Part shown: piece after piece, positions 7,570-14,662 of the stretch | Position numbering within the stretch: the stretch's first letter is position 1 | Layout of the letters: each line of letters opens with the position of its first letter | Assembly: GCF_027587195.1 (NCBI RefSeq) | Contig: NZ_JAPDDP010000082.1 | Span: forward strand, 1 to 33,382 | DNA from: Solirubrobacter phytolaccae | Lineage (GTDB): Bacteria; Actinomycetota; Thermoleophilia; Solirubrobacterales; Solirubrobacteraceae | Reading direction: 5' to 3' | Length of the DNA: 33,382 nt | Program-made: the position numbers and the translations under genes | The notes under the pieces: generated by a model | The model's database searches: none | What the model was told of the DNA's origin: nothing | Seen by the model: the letters and a program-made list of their open reading frames with translations, nothing else

Positions 7570-8131
7570 GGTTGAGCTCCTCGCGCAGGTCGAGCAGCAC
7601 GTTCATCACCTGCGCACGGACGGAGACGTCGAGCGAGGAGACGGGCTCGTCGCACACGAGCACGTCGGGGGACGAGGCCAGCGCGCGGGCGATCCCGATG
7701 CGCTGGCGCTGGCCGCCGCTCAACGCGCGCGGCTGACGCGCCGCGAACGCCTGCGGGAGGCCGACGAGCTCGAGCAGCTCGCCGACGCGGGCGACGCGCT
7801 CGCGCCGGTTGCCCATGCCCGCGACCTGCAGCGGCTCCTCAAGCGTCCTGCCGATCGTCCAGCGCGGGCTGAGGCAGGACTCGGGGTCCTGGAAGACGAG
7901 CTGGACGCGCCGGCGCAGCTCGCGCCGCTTCGGGAGCAGCTCCTCTCCGTCGAGGAAGACCCGCCCGCTCTCCGGCCGCTCGAGCCCGACGATCACGCGG
8001 GCGAGCGTGGTCTTACCGCAGCCGGAGTCGCCGACCAGGCCGAGGATCTCCCCCGGCGCGAGGGTGAGCGAGACCCCGTCCACGGCGGTGATGGCGCCGA
8101 AGCGCACGCGCACGTCATCGACTACGAGCAT
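7475..8131 (-). CDS. ABC transporter ATP-binding protein, NikE/DppF type
   Basis: A 218-aa ATPase with Walker A GDSGCGKT (34-41), Q-loop VFQDPESCLSP, signature LSGGQ, Walker B VLVCDEP, D-loop SSLD and the H-loop His in LIAHD. It energises import by the adjacent permeases. It is the last gene of the five-gene importer operon and overlaps the preceding ATPase gene by 17 nt. It is shorter than the usual 250-330 aa for DppF/OppF and lacks their C-terminal extension, which fits NikE better. Its 3' end overlaps the convergent HupE-like gene by 95 bp. Confidence 0.87.
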   Translation of the reverse strand: MLVVDDVRVRFGAITAVDGVSLTLAPGEILGLVGDSGCGKTTLARVIVGLERPESGRVFLDGEELLPKRRELRRRVQLVFQDPESCLSPRWTIGRTLEEPLQVAGMGNRRERVARVGELLELVGLPQAFAARQPRALSGGQRQRIGIARALASSPDVLVCDEPVSSLDVSVRAQVMNVLLDLREELNLSVLLIAHDPVLVHQASDRVLSMRAGALQPG

Positions 8132-9035
8132 GGGTCCTCACGTGGCAGGAGACGCCGTCGACCAGCTCGGGGCGGTCGGTCGAGCAGACATCGAGGGCGA
8201 GCGGGCAGCGCGGCGCGAACGCGCAGCCGCGGATGCGCTCGGTCAGGTCGGGCGGGGCACCCTCGAGCCCGACGAACCGTGTGCCGGACTTGACGTCGGC
8301 GGCCGGGACCGCGGCGAGCAGGCCTTGCGTGTACGGGTGCTCGGGCGCTTGTAGGACGCGGGAGGCCGGGCCCTGCTCGACGATCCGGCCGGCGTACATG
8401 ACGGCTACGTCGTCGGCCATCCGGGCGACGACGCCGATGTCGTGCGTGATCAGCAGCAAGGCCAATCCGAGCCGCTGTTGCAGGTCTGCGAGCGCGTCGA
8501 GGACCTGCTCCTGCATGCTCGCGTCAAGCGCGGTGGTGGGCTCGTCGGCGATCAGCACGCGCGGGTCGCCCGCGAGCGCGCCGGCGATCATCGCGCGCTG
8601 GAGCATGCCGCCGCTCAGCTCGTGCGGGTAGGCGTCGGCGGCGCGGACCGGGTCGGGCAGGCCGACCAGCTCCAGCAGCTCGATCGCGCGGGCTCGCCGC
8701 TGCTTGCGGGGGAGCTTGGCCGCGTCGGTGACCTGCGAGCCCACGCGCCGCAGCGGGTTGAGCGCGCTCGGCGGGTCCTGGAAGACGACGCCAACGTCGC
8801 TGCCAAGGGTCGGCTTCGTGCCGTCGAGGGTCAGCGAGCCGCTGATGTCGGCGCTCACGCCCGGCGGGAGCAGGCCGAGCGGCGCGAGCGACATCACGGT
8901 CTTGCCCGAGCCGCTCTCCCCCACGATCGCGAGCGTGCGGCCGGGTTCGAGGTGCCAGGAGACGTCGTTGACCGCGTGCACGGCGCCCTTCGCCGGATAC
9001 AGGCGGACGGTCAGGTTCTCGGCGACCAGCGTCAT
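8115..9035 (-). CDS. ABC transporter ATP-binding protein, NikD/DppD type
   Basis: A 306-aa ATPase with Walker A GESGSGKT (39-46), Q-loop VFQDPPSALNP, signature ELSGGM, Walker B VLIADEP and the H-loop His in LLITHD. The C-terminal CAFAPRCPLALDVC segment is the cysteine-bearing extension typical of the peptide/nickel subfamily (oligo_HPY domain). Its ATG overlaps the permease stop as ATGA, so the subunits are translationally coupled. It pairs with the following short ATPase to form a heterodimeric motor. Confidence 0.9.
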   Translation of the reverse strand: MTLVAENLTVRLYPAKGAVHAVNDVSWHLEPGRTLAIVGESGSGKTVMSLAPLGLLPPGVSADISGSLTLDGTKPTLGSDVGVVFQDPPSALNPLRRVGSQVTDAAKLPRKQRRARAIELLELVGLPDPVRAADAYPHELSGGMLQRAMIAGALAGDPRVLIADEPTTALDASMQEQVLDALADLQQRLGLALLLITHDIGVVARMADDVAVMYAGRIVEQGPASRVLQAPEHPYTQGLLAAVPAADVKSGTRFVGLEGAPPDLTERIRGCAFAPRCPLALDVCSTDRPELVDGVSCHVRTHARSR

Positions 9036-9862
9036 GCCAGGGCCTCCGCGCGCCGGCGCGCGAGCTTGCGCTTGGAGAGCACGCGCGGGACGCGGTCCAG
9101 CGCGACCCGCTCACCCGCGAGGTTGAACCCGATCACCAGCAGCGTGAGCGCCAGGCCGGGATAGATGACCAGGCCGGGGCTCGTCTCCATGAACGGCAGG
9201 CCGGCGACGAGCATCTGGCCCCACTCGGGCGTCGGCGGTTGGACGCCGAGGCCGAGGAAGCTCAGCGTCGCGACGGAGACGACGATGAAGCCGGCGTCCG
9301 CGGTCGCGTAGACGAGCACCGGGCCGAGCGCCGCCGGGATCAGGTGCTTGCGCAGAATCCAGCCGCGCCGCGCGCCCATCAGCTGGACGGCCTCGATGTA
9401 CGGTCGGCGCTTGACGGAGACGATCAGCGTGCGCGAGAGCCGCGCGTACGCGGGCCAGGCGGCGAGCATCAGCGCGAGCACCATGTTGGTCACGCCCGGA
9501 CCGAGGAAGCCGAGGATCGCGAGCGCGATCACGAGGTTCGGGACGGCGAGCGCGACGTCGGTCACGCGCATCAGGACCTCGTCGACGAGCCCGCCGCGCA
9601 TGGCGGCGACCGAGCCGACGAGCACGCCGAACCCGAGCGCGCCCGCGAGCACCAGCGCCACCGTGGTGAGCGACGTGCGCGCGGCGAACAGCAGGCGCGA
9701 GAGCGTGTCGCGACCGAGGTCGTCCGTGCCGAGCGGGTGCGTGCCGCTCGGGCCTTCCAGCACCGCGTTCAGGTCGGTGGCGTCGGGCGCGTAGGGCGCG
9801 AGCTCCGGGCCGAGCAGGGCGACGAGCGCGAACACCGCCACGATCACCAGCACGCCTCTCAT
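9032..9862 (-). CDS. ABC transporter permease, NikC/DppC type
   Basis: A 276-aa inner-membrane permease, the same size as E. coli NikC (277). The frame opens further upstream, but ATG 9862 is chosen because it forms an ATGA overlap with the preceding permease stop and gives the normal N-terminus MRGVLVIVAVFALVALLGP. The family motif HPLGTDDLGRDTLSRLLFAARTS and the ATPase-contacting EAA loop (YIEAVQLMGARRGWILRKHLIP) are present, with about six helices. It forms the translocation pore with the NikB-type partner. Confidence 0.9.
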   Translation of the reverse strand: MRGVLVIVAVFALVALLGPELAPYAPDATDLNAVLEGPSGTHPLGTDDLGRDTLSRLLFAARTSLTTVALVLAGALGFGVLVGSVAAMRGGLVDEVLMRVTDVALAVPNLVIALAILGFLGPGVTNMVLALMLAAWPAYARLSRTLIVSVKRRPYIEAVQLMGARRGWILRKHLIPAALGPVLVYATADAGFIVVSVATLSFLGLGVQPPTPEWGQMLVAGLPFMETSPGLVIYPGLALTLLVIGFNLAGERVALDRVPRVLSKRKLARRRAEALA

Positions 9863-10806
9863 GACATCCCCTCCGCGACCGCGCGACGGAGCCGCGGGTC
9901 GATCGCCCGCGTCGTGATGTCGACGACGGTGTTGATGGTCACGAACAGCGCGGCGAACAGCAGCAGCCACGCCTGCAGGACCGGGAAGTCACGGAACTTG
10001 ACGGCCTCCAGGAAGTAGATCGCGGCGCCCTGCCACGAGAACACGGCCTCGATCACGATCGCGCCGGTGATGATCACGCCGATCTGCGTCGCGAGCGCGG
10101 TGAGCGTCGGGACGGCGACGTTCGGCAGCGCGTCGCGCAGCACGGTCATACGTCTGGAGCGGCCGCGGCTGATCGCGGTGGTCACGTAGCGGGAGGAGAC
10201 GGCCTCGGCGAGGCCCACGCGCACCACGCGTGAGAGCACGGCGCCGCTCGCGAGGCCGAGCGTGATGCACGGCAACAGCCACGAGCTCGGCCCGCTCACG
10301 CCCTCGGCCGGCAGCCAGCGCAGCGTCACCGCGAACAGCAGCACGAGCAGCGCCCCGAGGTAGAAGCTGGGGATGGACACGGAGACGAGCGCGGCCGTGC
10401 GGGAGAGCCGGTCGTGCAGGCCGCTCGGGAACAGCGCGCCGAGCACGCCCGCCCCGGCGCCCGCGATCAGCGCGAACAGCGTCGCGCCGACCACGAGCAG
10501 GACCGTCGTCGGCGTGCGCTCACGCAGCTCCGCCCAGATCTCGCCGTTCGTGCGCAGCGACGTGCCGAGGTCGCCGCGGACGACGTCCCCCAGCCAGTCC
10601 AGGTAGCGGACCGGCAGCGGGCGGTCGAGGCCGAGCTCGGCCCGGACGCGCTCCACCATCTCGCGGTCGGCGCCGAACGAGCGCCGCTCGGCGACGATCT
10701 GCGCCGGGTCGCCCGGGGCCAGCGTCACGAGCGTGAAGACGGCGACCGACGCCACCGCGAGCACGAGCACCGCGGTGGCGATCCGGCGGAGGATGAAGCG
10801 CGCCAC
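9859..10806 (-). CDS. ABC transporter permease, NikB/DppB type
   Basis: A 315-aa inner-membrane permease, essentially the length of E. coli NikB (314). It has the typical N-terminal helix (FILRRIATAVLVLAVASVAVF), the LAPGDPA motif, GDLGTSLRTN and an EAA loop (TTAISRGRSRRMTVLRDALPN) before the last two helices. It starts at GTG 10806, four bases after the binding-protein stop, and ends in an ATGA overlap with the next permease. Confidence 0.9.
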   Translation of the reverse strand: MARFILRRIATAVLVLAVASVAVFTLVTLAPGDPAQIVAERRSFGADREMVERVRAELGLDRPLPVRYLDWLGDVVRGDLGTSLRTNGEIWAELRERTPTTVLLVVGATLFALIAGAGAGVLGALFPSGLHDRLSRTAALVSVSIPSFYLGALLVLLFAVTLRWLPAEGVSGPSSWLLPCITLGLASGAVLSRVVRVGLAEAVSSRYVTTAISRGRSRRMTVLRDALPNVAVPTLTALATQIGVIITGAIVIEAVFSWQGAAIYFLEAVKFRDFPVLQAWLLLFAALFVTINTVVDITTRAIDPRLRRAVAEGMS

Positions 10807-10810
10807 GGCG

Positions 10811-12385
10811 TTACTTCGTGACCGACAGCGTGTGCAGCGGCAGCTCGTACTCGGTCGCCGGCAGCTCCAGCCCCTGGACGTTCTTGCCGTGGGCCCAGAT
10901 GCGCGACGTGTAGACGAGCGGGACGAACGCGTCCTGCTCGCGCAGGTACGTGTAGATCGCCTCGAACGCGGGCTCGCGCTCGTCGCCCGTGGCCGCGAAG
11001 GCCGTGTCGATCAGCGGGTCCAGTTCCTTCGCGTTCATGAAGATCTTGCCGTCGACGCCGATCTCCGTGCGGCTGTCGAACACCGCGCCGAAGGAGCCGT
11101 ACGGGTCGTAGGGCGCGGCGTAGGTGGCGTAGAACGCGAGGTCGTACTGGCGCTTGGCGATCTCCTTGTGGCGGGTCGCGTGGTCGACGAGCCGGACCTC
11201 GACCTGGATGCCGATCTCCTTCAGCGCGCTCTGCATGACCTCGGCCATCGCGCGGCCGCCCGGGATCGCGTCCTCAGAGCTCAGCAGCGTGACCTTCAGC
11301 GGCTTGTCGGGGCCGTAGCCGGCCGCCTTGACGAGCTGCGCCGCGGCGGCCTTGTCGACGGCCGGGATCTCCTGCCGCGCGCCGGCCAGCGGCACCGAGT
11401 CCGGGAACAGGTTGCCGGCGGGCTCGCCGAACCCGAAGTACAGCGCCTTGGCGATCGCCTTGCGGTCGATGACCTTGTTGACCGCGGTGCGCAGGCGCTG
11501 GTCGTTGAACGGCGCCTTGGCCTCGTTGAAGCCGAGGATGAGCGTGCCCGTGCCGGTCTCGGTGACGAGCTTGACGTCGGCGGCGTTCTTGAGCGCGAGC
11601 GCGTTGCGTGGCGTCAGCGGCGCGGTGGACTCGCCGCCGATGATGTCGACGTCACCGGCGCGAAGGGCGGAGAGCCGCGTCTGGGCGTCCGGGATGACGT
11701 CGAGCTCCAGTCGGGTCGGCTTGGGCTTGGTGCCCCAGTAGTGCTCGTTGCGGGTGAAGGACGCGCCGTTGCGGTCCGACTTTTCCAGCACCCACGGGCC
11801 GGTGCCGACCGGCTTGGTGTACAGGCCCTCTTCGTCCACCGACTTCGGGCTGAGCAGGCGCACCGGGCGGATGTAGGCGAGCTCCTGCAGCGCGGGCGGG
11901 TACGGCTGCTTCAGCTCGAGCACGAACGTCTTCGGGTCGACGACCTTCATGGCCTTGAACGCGCGCGAGAGGCCGAGCCAGGAGGTGTCCTCCTTGCCCG
12001 CCCAGCGCTTGAAGTTCCACTCGACGGCGGCGGCGTCGACCGGCGCGCCGTCGGTGAAGGTCACGCCCTCGCGCAGTGTGAACGTGTAGGTCTTGCCGTC
12101 CTCGCTGACCTCCCAGGACTCGGCGAGGCTCGGCTCGATCTCGCCGTCCTTGGCGTACTTGACCAGGCCGTCGAACAGCAGGTCCTGGACCTGGAAAAGG
12201 CCCGCGTAGTCGTGCGGGTCGAGGTTGCCGGCGCGCTGGCCGACGGCCACGCGCACCGTGCCGCCTTCAGCGCCTCCGGCGGTCGCGGCGCGCGGCGAGC
12301 CGGCGTCGGAGGACGAGCTCTGGGCGCCGCAGCCGGCGAAGGCGAGCGCGATGGCGGTGATGAGAACGGCGTGAAGGCGGGGCAT
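10811..12385 (-). CDS. Substrate-binding lipoprotein, NikA-like (SBP family 5)
   Basis: A 524-aa binding protein with a lipobox (LAFAGC, Cys19), so it is anchored outside the membrane. By recall it tracks E. coli NikA closely: NLDPHDYAGLFQVQDLLFDGLVKYAKDG-like opening, SEDGKTYTFTLREGV, QELAYIRPVR, GTGPWVLEKS, RNEHYWG, and the end TEYELPL. This suggests nickel or a nickel-chelate as ligand rather than peptides. The segment that in NikA holds the nickel-proximal His416 reads FYATYAAPYDP here, so that His appears to be Tyr; chelator or ligand may differ. It heads the nikA-B-C-D-E-order operon. Dipeptide or other small-molecule binding is the main alternative. Confidence 0.8.
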   Translation of the reverse strand: MPRLHAVLITAIALAFAGCGAQSSSSDAGSPRAATAGGAEGGTVRVAVGQRAGNLDPHDYAGLFQVQDLLFDGLVKYAKDGEIEPSLAESWEVSEDGKTYTFTLREGVTFTDGAPVDAAAVEWNFKRWAGKEDTSWLGLSRAFKAMKVVDPKTFVLELKQPYPPALQELAYIRPVRLLSPKSVDEEGLYTKPVGTGPWVLEKSDRNGASFTRNEHYWGTKPKPTRLELDVIPDAQTRLSALRAGDVDIIGGESTAPLTPRNALALKNAADVKLVTETGTGTLILGFNEAKAPFNDQRLRTAVNKVIDRKAIAKALYFGFGEPAGNLFPDSVPLAGARQEIPAVDKAAAAQLVKAAGYGPDKPLKVTLLSSEDAIPGGRAMAEVMQSALKEIGIQVEVRLVDHATRHKEIAKRQYDLAFYATYAAPYDPYGSFGAVFDSRTEIGVDGKIFMNAKELDPLIDTAFAATGDEREPAFEAIYTYLREQDAFVPLVYTSRIWAHGKNVQGLELPATEYELPLHTLSVTK

Positions 12386-12396
12386 GACGATGCCCC
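12379..12396. promoter_or_regulatory. Palindrome sequestering the nikA-like start codon
   Basis: Perfect 7-bp arms GGGGCAT (12379-12385) and ATGCCCC (12390-12396) with a 4-base centre cover the ATG at 12385. In the mRNA the start codon would sit inside a stable GC hairpin. As DNA it could be an operator. It offers a plausible control point for the importer; the effector is unknown. Confidence 0.4.
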
Positions 12397-12460
12397 AGTC
12401 CAGCCGCCGCTAAACGGCAACTCGTGAGCATCGTGTGAACGTCGAATGGGATTATCAAGT

Positions 12461-12469
12461 CGGTAACAG
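12461..12469 (+). promoter_or_regulatory. CGGTAACAG element shared by both HupE-like genes
   Basis: CGGTAACAG begins 45 bases before ATG 12506. The identical 9-mer begins at 6599, 44 bases before ATG 6643 of the paralogue. The near-identical distance suggests a common promoter or regulator element. No further matching block at fixed spacing was found. Confidence 0.35.
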
Positions 12470-12505
12470 CCCTGCGGCCGAACAGGTGATCAACTGCGGG
12501 CCGCC

Positions 12506-13486
12506 ATGAAGCGTCTCCTCCTGCTCTCACTTCTCCTGCTGGTGTTCCCCGCCACCGCGCAGGCGCACTTCACGACCCAGGGCTACCACGAGATCGTGCA
12601 GGACGGAGACCGCGTCGACTACGTGCTCGGGCTGGAGTCCGAGGCGCTGTACACGCTCGCGGACGGGCGCGACAAGGCGACGCTCTCGGCCTACCTGCTG
12701 CCGCGCGTGCGGATCTCCAGCGACGGCGAGCGCTGCGACGGCAAGCTGGTCGGCTCTTCCTCACAGCGGCGCAGCGGCCAGGACTACCTCCGGCTCGTCC
12801 TCCAGTTCCAGTGCGCGAACGCCGACGGCCCGTTCTCGGTCCGCTACGCCGTCCCGAACGAGAGCCTCGCGCGCTTCGAGCTCGGCGGCCAGTCGGGCAC
12901 GTTCATGTTCGACCCGGACAACCTCGTCCTGCGCGCCGACGACCCGCCGGGCTTCCTGCACTTCATCGAGGAGGGCGTCGAGCACATCGTGCTCGGCTGG
13001 GACCACGTCGTGTTCCTCGTGATCCTGCTGCTCGGCGCGAAGACCTTCCGCGACGTGGCCAAGCTCGCGACCGCGTTCACCGTCGCGCACAGCGTCACGT
13101 TGGCGCTGGCGATCCTCGGCGTGGTCAGCGTGCCGAGCGAGATCGTCGAGCCGCTGATCGCCGCGTCGATCGTCTACGTCGCCGCGATGCAGGTGCTCGG
13201 CGTCGAGAACGACAAGCAGCTGTGGGTCGTGTTCGCCTTCGGCCTGCTGCACGGGCTCGGGTTCGCCGGCGCGGTCACGTTCCCCGGCGGCACGCCGATC
13301 GTCAGCGCGCTGATCGGCTTCAACCTCGGCATCGAGCTCGGCCAAGCACTGATCATCGCCGTCGTCTTCCCGGTGCTGCTGTGGACGCGGCGCTTCGAGT
13401 GGTCCAAGCTCGCGACCGCGTCGGCGGGCTCCGCCGCCGCGGCTATCGGCCTGTTCTGGCTGTCGCAGCGGGTCCTGGGCGGCTGA
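12506..13486 (+). CDS. HupE/UreJ-type membrane protein, metal motifs intact (paralogue 2)
   Basis: A 326-aa protein: signal peptide (about 1-20, ATAQAHF), an extracytoplasmic domain to about residue 150, then six to seven membrane helices. It keeps the histidine motifs expected of this nickel/cobalt-associated family: EHIVLGWDH in the first helix, TVAHSVTL in the second, and GLLHGLGFAGAV later. It is divergent from the NikA-like gene, separated by 120 bp that hold candidate operators. It probably moves nickel or cobalt, or supports the adjacent importer. The gene at 6643 is its diverged copy. Its last 44 bases overlap the convergent MFS gene. The family is sure; substrate is inferred. Confidence 0.82.
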   Translation: MKRLLLLSLLLLVFPATAQAHFTTQGYHEIVQDGDRVDYVLGLESEALYTLADGRDKATLSAYLLPRVRISSDGERCDGKLVGSSSQRRSGQDYLRLVLQFQCANADGPFSVRYAVPNESLARFELGGQSGTFMFDPDNLVLRADDPPGFLHFIEEGVEHIVLGWDHVVFLVILLLGAKTFRDVAKLATAFTVAHSVTLALAILGVVSVPSEIVEPLIAASIVYVAAMQVLGVENDKQLWVVFAFGLLHGLGFAGAVTFPGGTPIVSALIGFNLGIELGQALIIAVVFPVLLWTRRFEWSKLATASAGSAAAAIGLFWLSQRVLGG

Positions 13487-14654
13487 TTCTCGCCTCTGTC
13501 GCCGTGAGCGGCAGGGTGAGCGCGAGCGCCAAGCCGGCGATCGGCAGCGCGGCGACGATCCACATCACGGTCTCCAGCCCCGCCTGGTCGGCGACCGTGC
13601 CGAACAGCGCGGCGAACACGCCGCCGACGCCGATCGAGAAGCCGAGCGTGACGCCGGACGCGATCCCGAGCCGGCTCGGCAGGTACTCCTGCCCCATCAC
13701 GACACTCACGCTGAACGACATCACGGTCACGAAGCCGATGCAGGCGAGCAGGATCCCCGCGGAGATGCCCTCGGGCGCGAGCATGAACGCGGTCAGCAGC
13801 GGGATCTGGGCGATGATCGAGCCGACGAGGACCTTCCGGCGCCCGATCCGGTCCACCAGTCGGCCGCCGACGAGCGTGCCGAGCGCGCCCGCGAACAGCA
13901 TCCCCGCGAGCGCGGTGTTGCCTCCCGCCTCGCTCAACCCGTAGGTGTGGATGAGCCACACCGGCGCGAACGACTGCAGGCCGAAGTAGACGCCGGAGCG
14001 GATCGAGACGACGCCGGCGAGCGTGCCGAAGGCGCCCCACTGGTCGTCGCTGTGGTCGGTCTTGCCGGCGGCGACGGCTTGTGCGGCCTGCGCGCTGCGG
14101 GCCTTGAGCTTCGGCAGCTCGAACGCGAGGACGAGCGCGACGATCGCGGGCAGGATGGCCACGATCAGCGTGCCGTTCAGCCCGACCGCGAGCACGGCGG
14201 GCGTGATGAGGACGGGCGCGAGCGCGAAGCCGGTGTTGCCGCCGACGCTGAACAGGCTCATGCCGGTGCCTCTTCGCGAGCCGCTCGCGTAGTTGGCGTA
14301 GCGCGCGCCCTCGGGATGGAAGGCGGCGACGCCGAGACCCCCGAGACCGACCAACACGCATGTCAGGGCGAAGGAGTCCGCCACGCCGGCGCCCGCGATC
14401 CCCACCGCGGCGAGCGCGACGCCGACCGGCATCAGCCACGCGAGCTGGAGCTTGTCGGAGAGCGCCCCGAAGACCGGCTGGATGATCGAGGAGCCGATCG
14501 TCACCACCAGCAGCAGCACGCCCGCCGCGCCGAACGAGTAGCCGCGCTGCGAGACCAGGAAGGGAATCAGGGCCGGAATCGACCCCTGACACAGGTCCGC
14601 CGCGGCGTGGCCACTTGCGAGGGTGGCCAGGCCGCGACGGTCCAGATCCTGCAT
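13443..14654 (-). CDS. MFS transporter, Fsr (fosmidomycin-resistance) subfamily
   Basis: A 403-aa, 12-helix major facilitator. The opening GHAAADLCQGSIPALIPFLV, the loop GALSDKLQ, and AAFHPEGARYANY are hallmarks of the Fsr/YfnC-like branch. The second half has the duplicated signature GGRLVDRIGRRKVLVGS. Fsr proteins export small acidic compounds such as fosmidomycin, but the natural substrate is generally unknown. It starts eight bases after the RTX-like gene and is the last gene of the five-gene minus-strand run, so it may export or import a compound tied to that pathway. Confidence 0.85.
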   Translation of the reverse strand: MQDLDRRGLATLASGHAAADLCQGSIPALIPFLVSQRGYSFGAAGVLLLVVTIGSSIIQPVFGALSDKLQLAWLMPVGVALAAVGIAGAGVADSFALTCVLVGLGGLGVAAFHPEGARYANYASGSRRGTGMSLFSVGGNTGFALAPVLITPAVLAVGLNGTLIVAILPAIVALVLAFELPKLKARSAQAAQAVAAGKTDHSDDQWGAFGTLAGVVSIRSGVYFGLQSFAPVWLIHTYGLSEAGGNTALAGMLFAGALGTLVGGRLVDRIGRRKVLVGSIIAQIPLLTAFMLAPEGISAGILLACIGFVTVMSFSVSVVMGQEYLPSRLGIASGVTLGFSIGVGGVFAALFGTVADQAGLETVMWIVAALPIAGLALALTLPLTATEARISRPGPAATARTGR

Positions 14655-14662
14655 GCGTTACA

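Noticed and set aside
12386-12505. NikR, Fur or Zur operator between nikA-like and HupE-like genes
   Set aside because: No GTATGA-N16-TCATAC is present; TTGATAATCCCATTCGA only pairs at a few positions.
13443-13486. Frameshift or misassembly suggested by convergent overlaps (also 7475-7569 and 22573-22580)
   Set aside because: Both partners keep family-like ends at the first two sites; short convergent overlaps are plausible in a compact genome.
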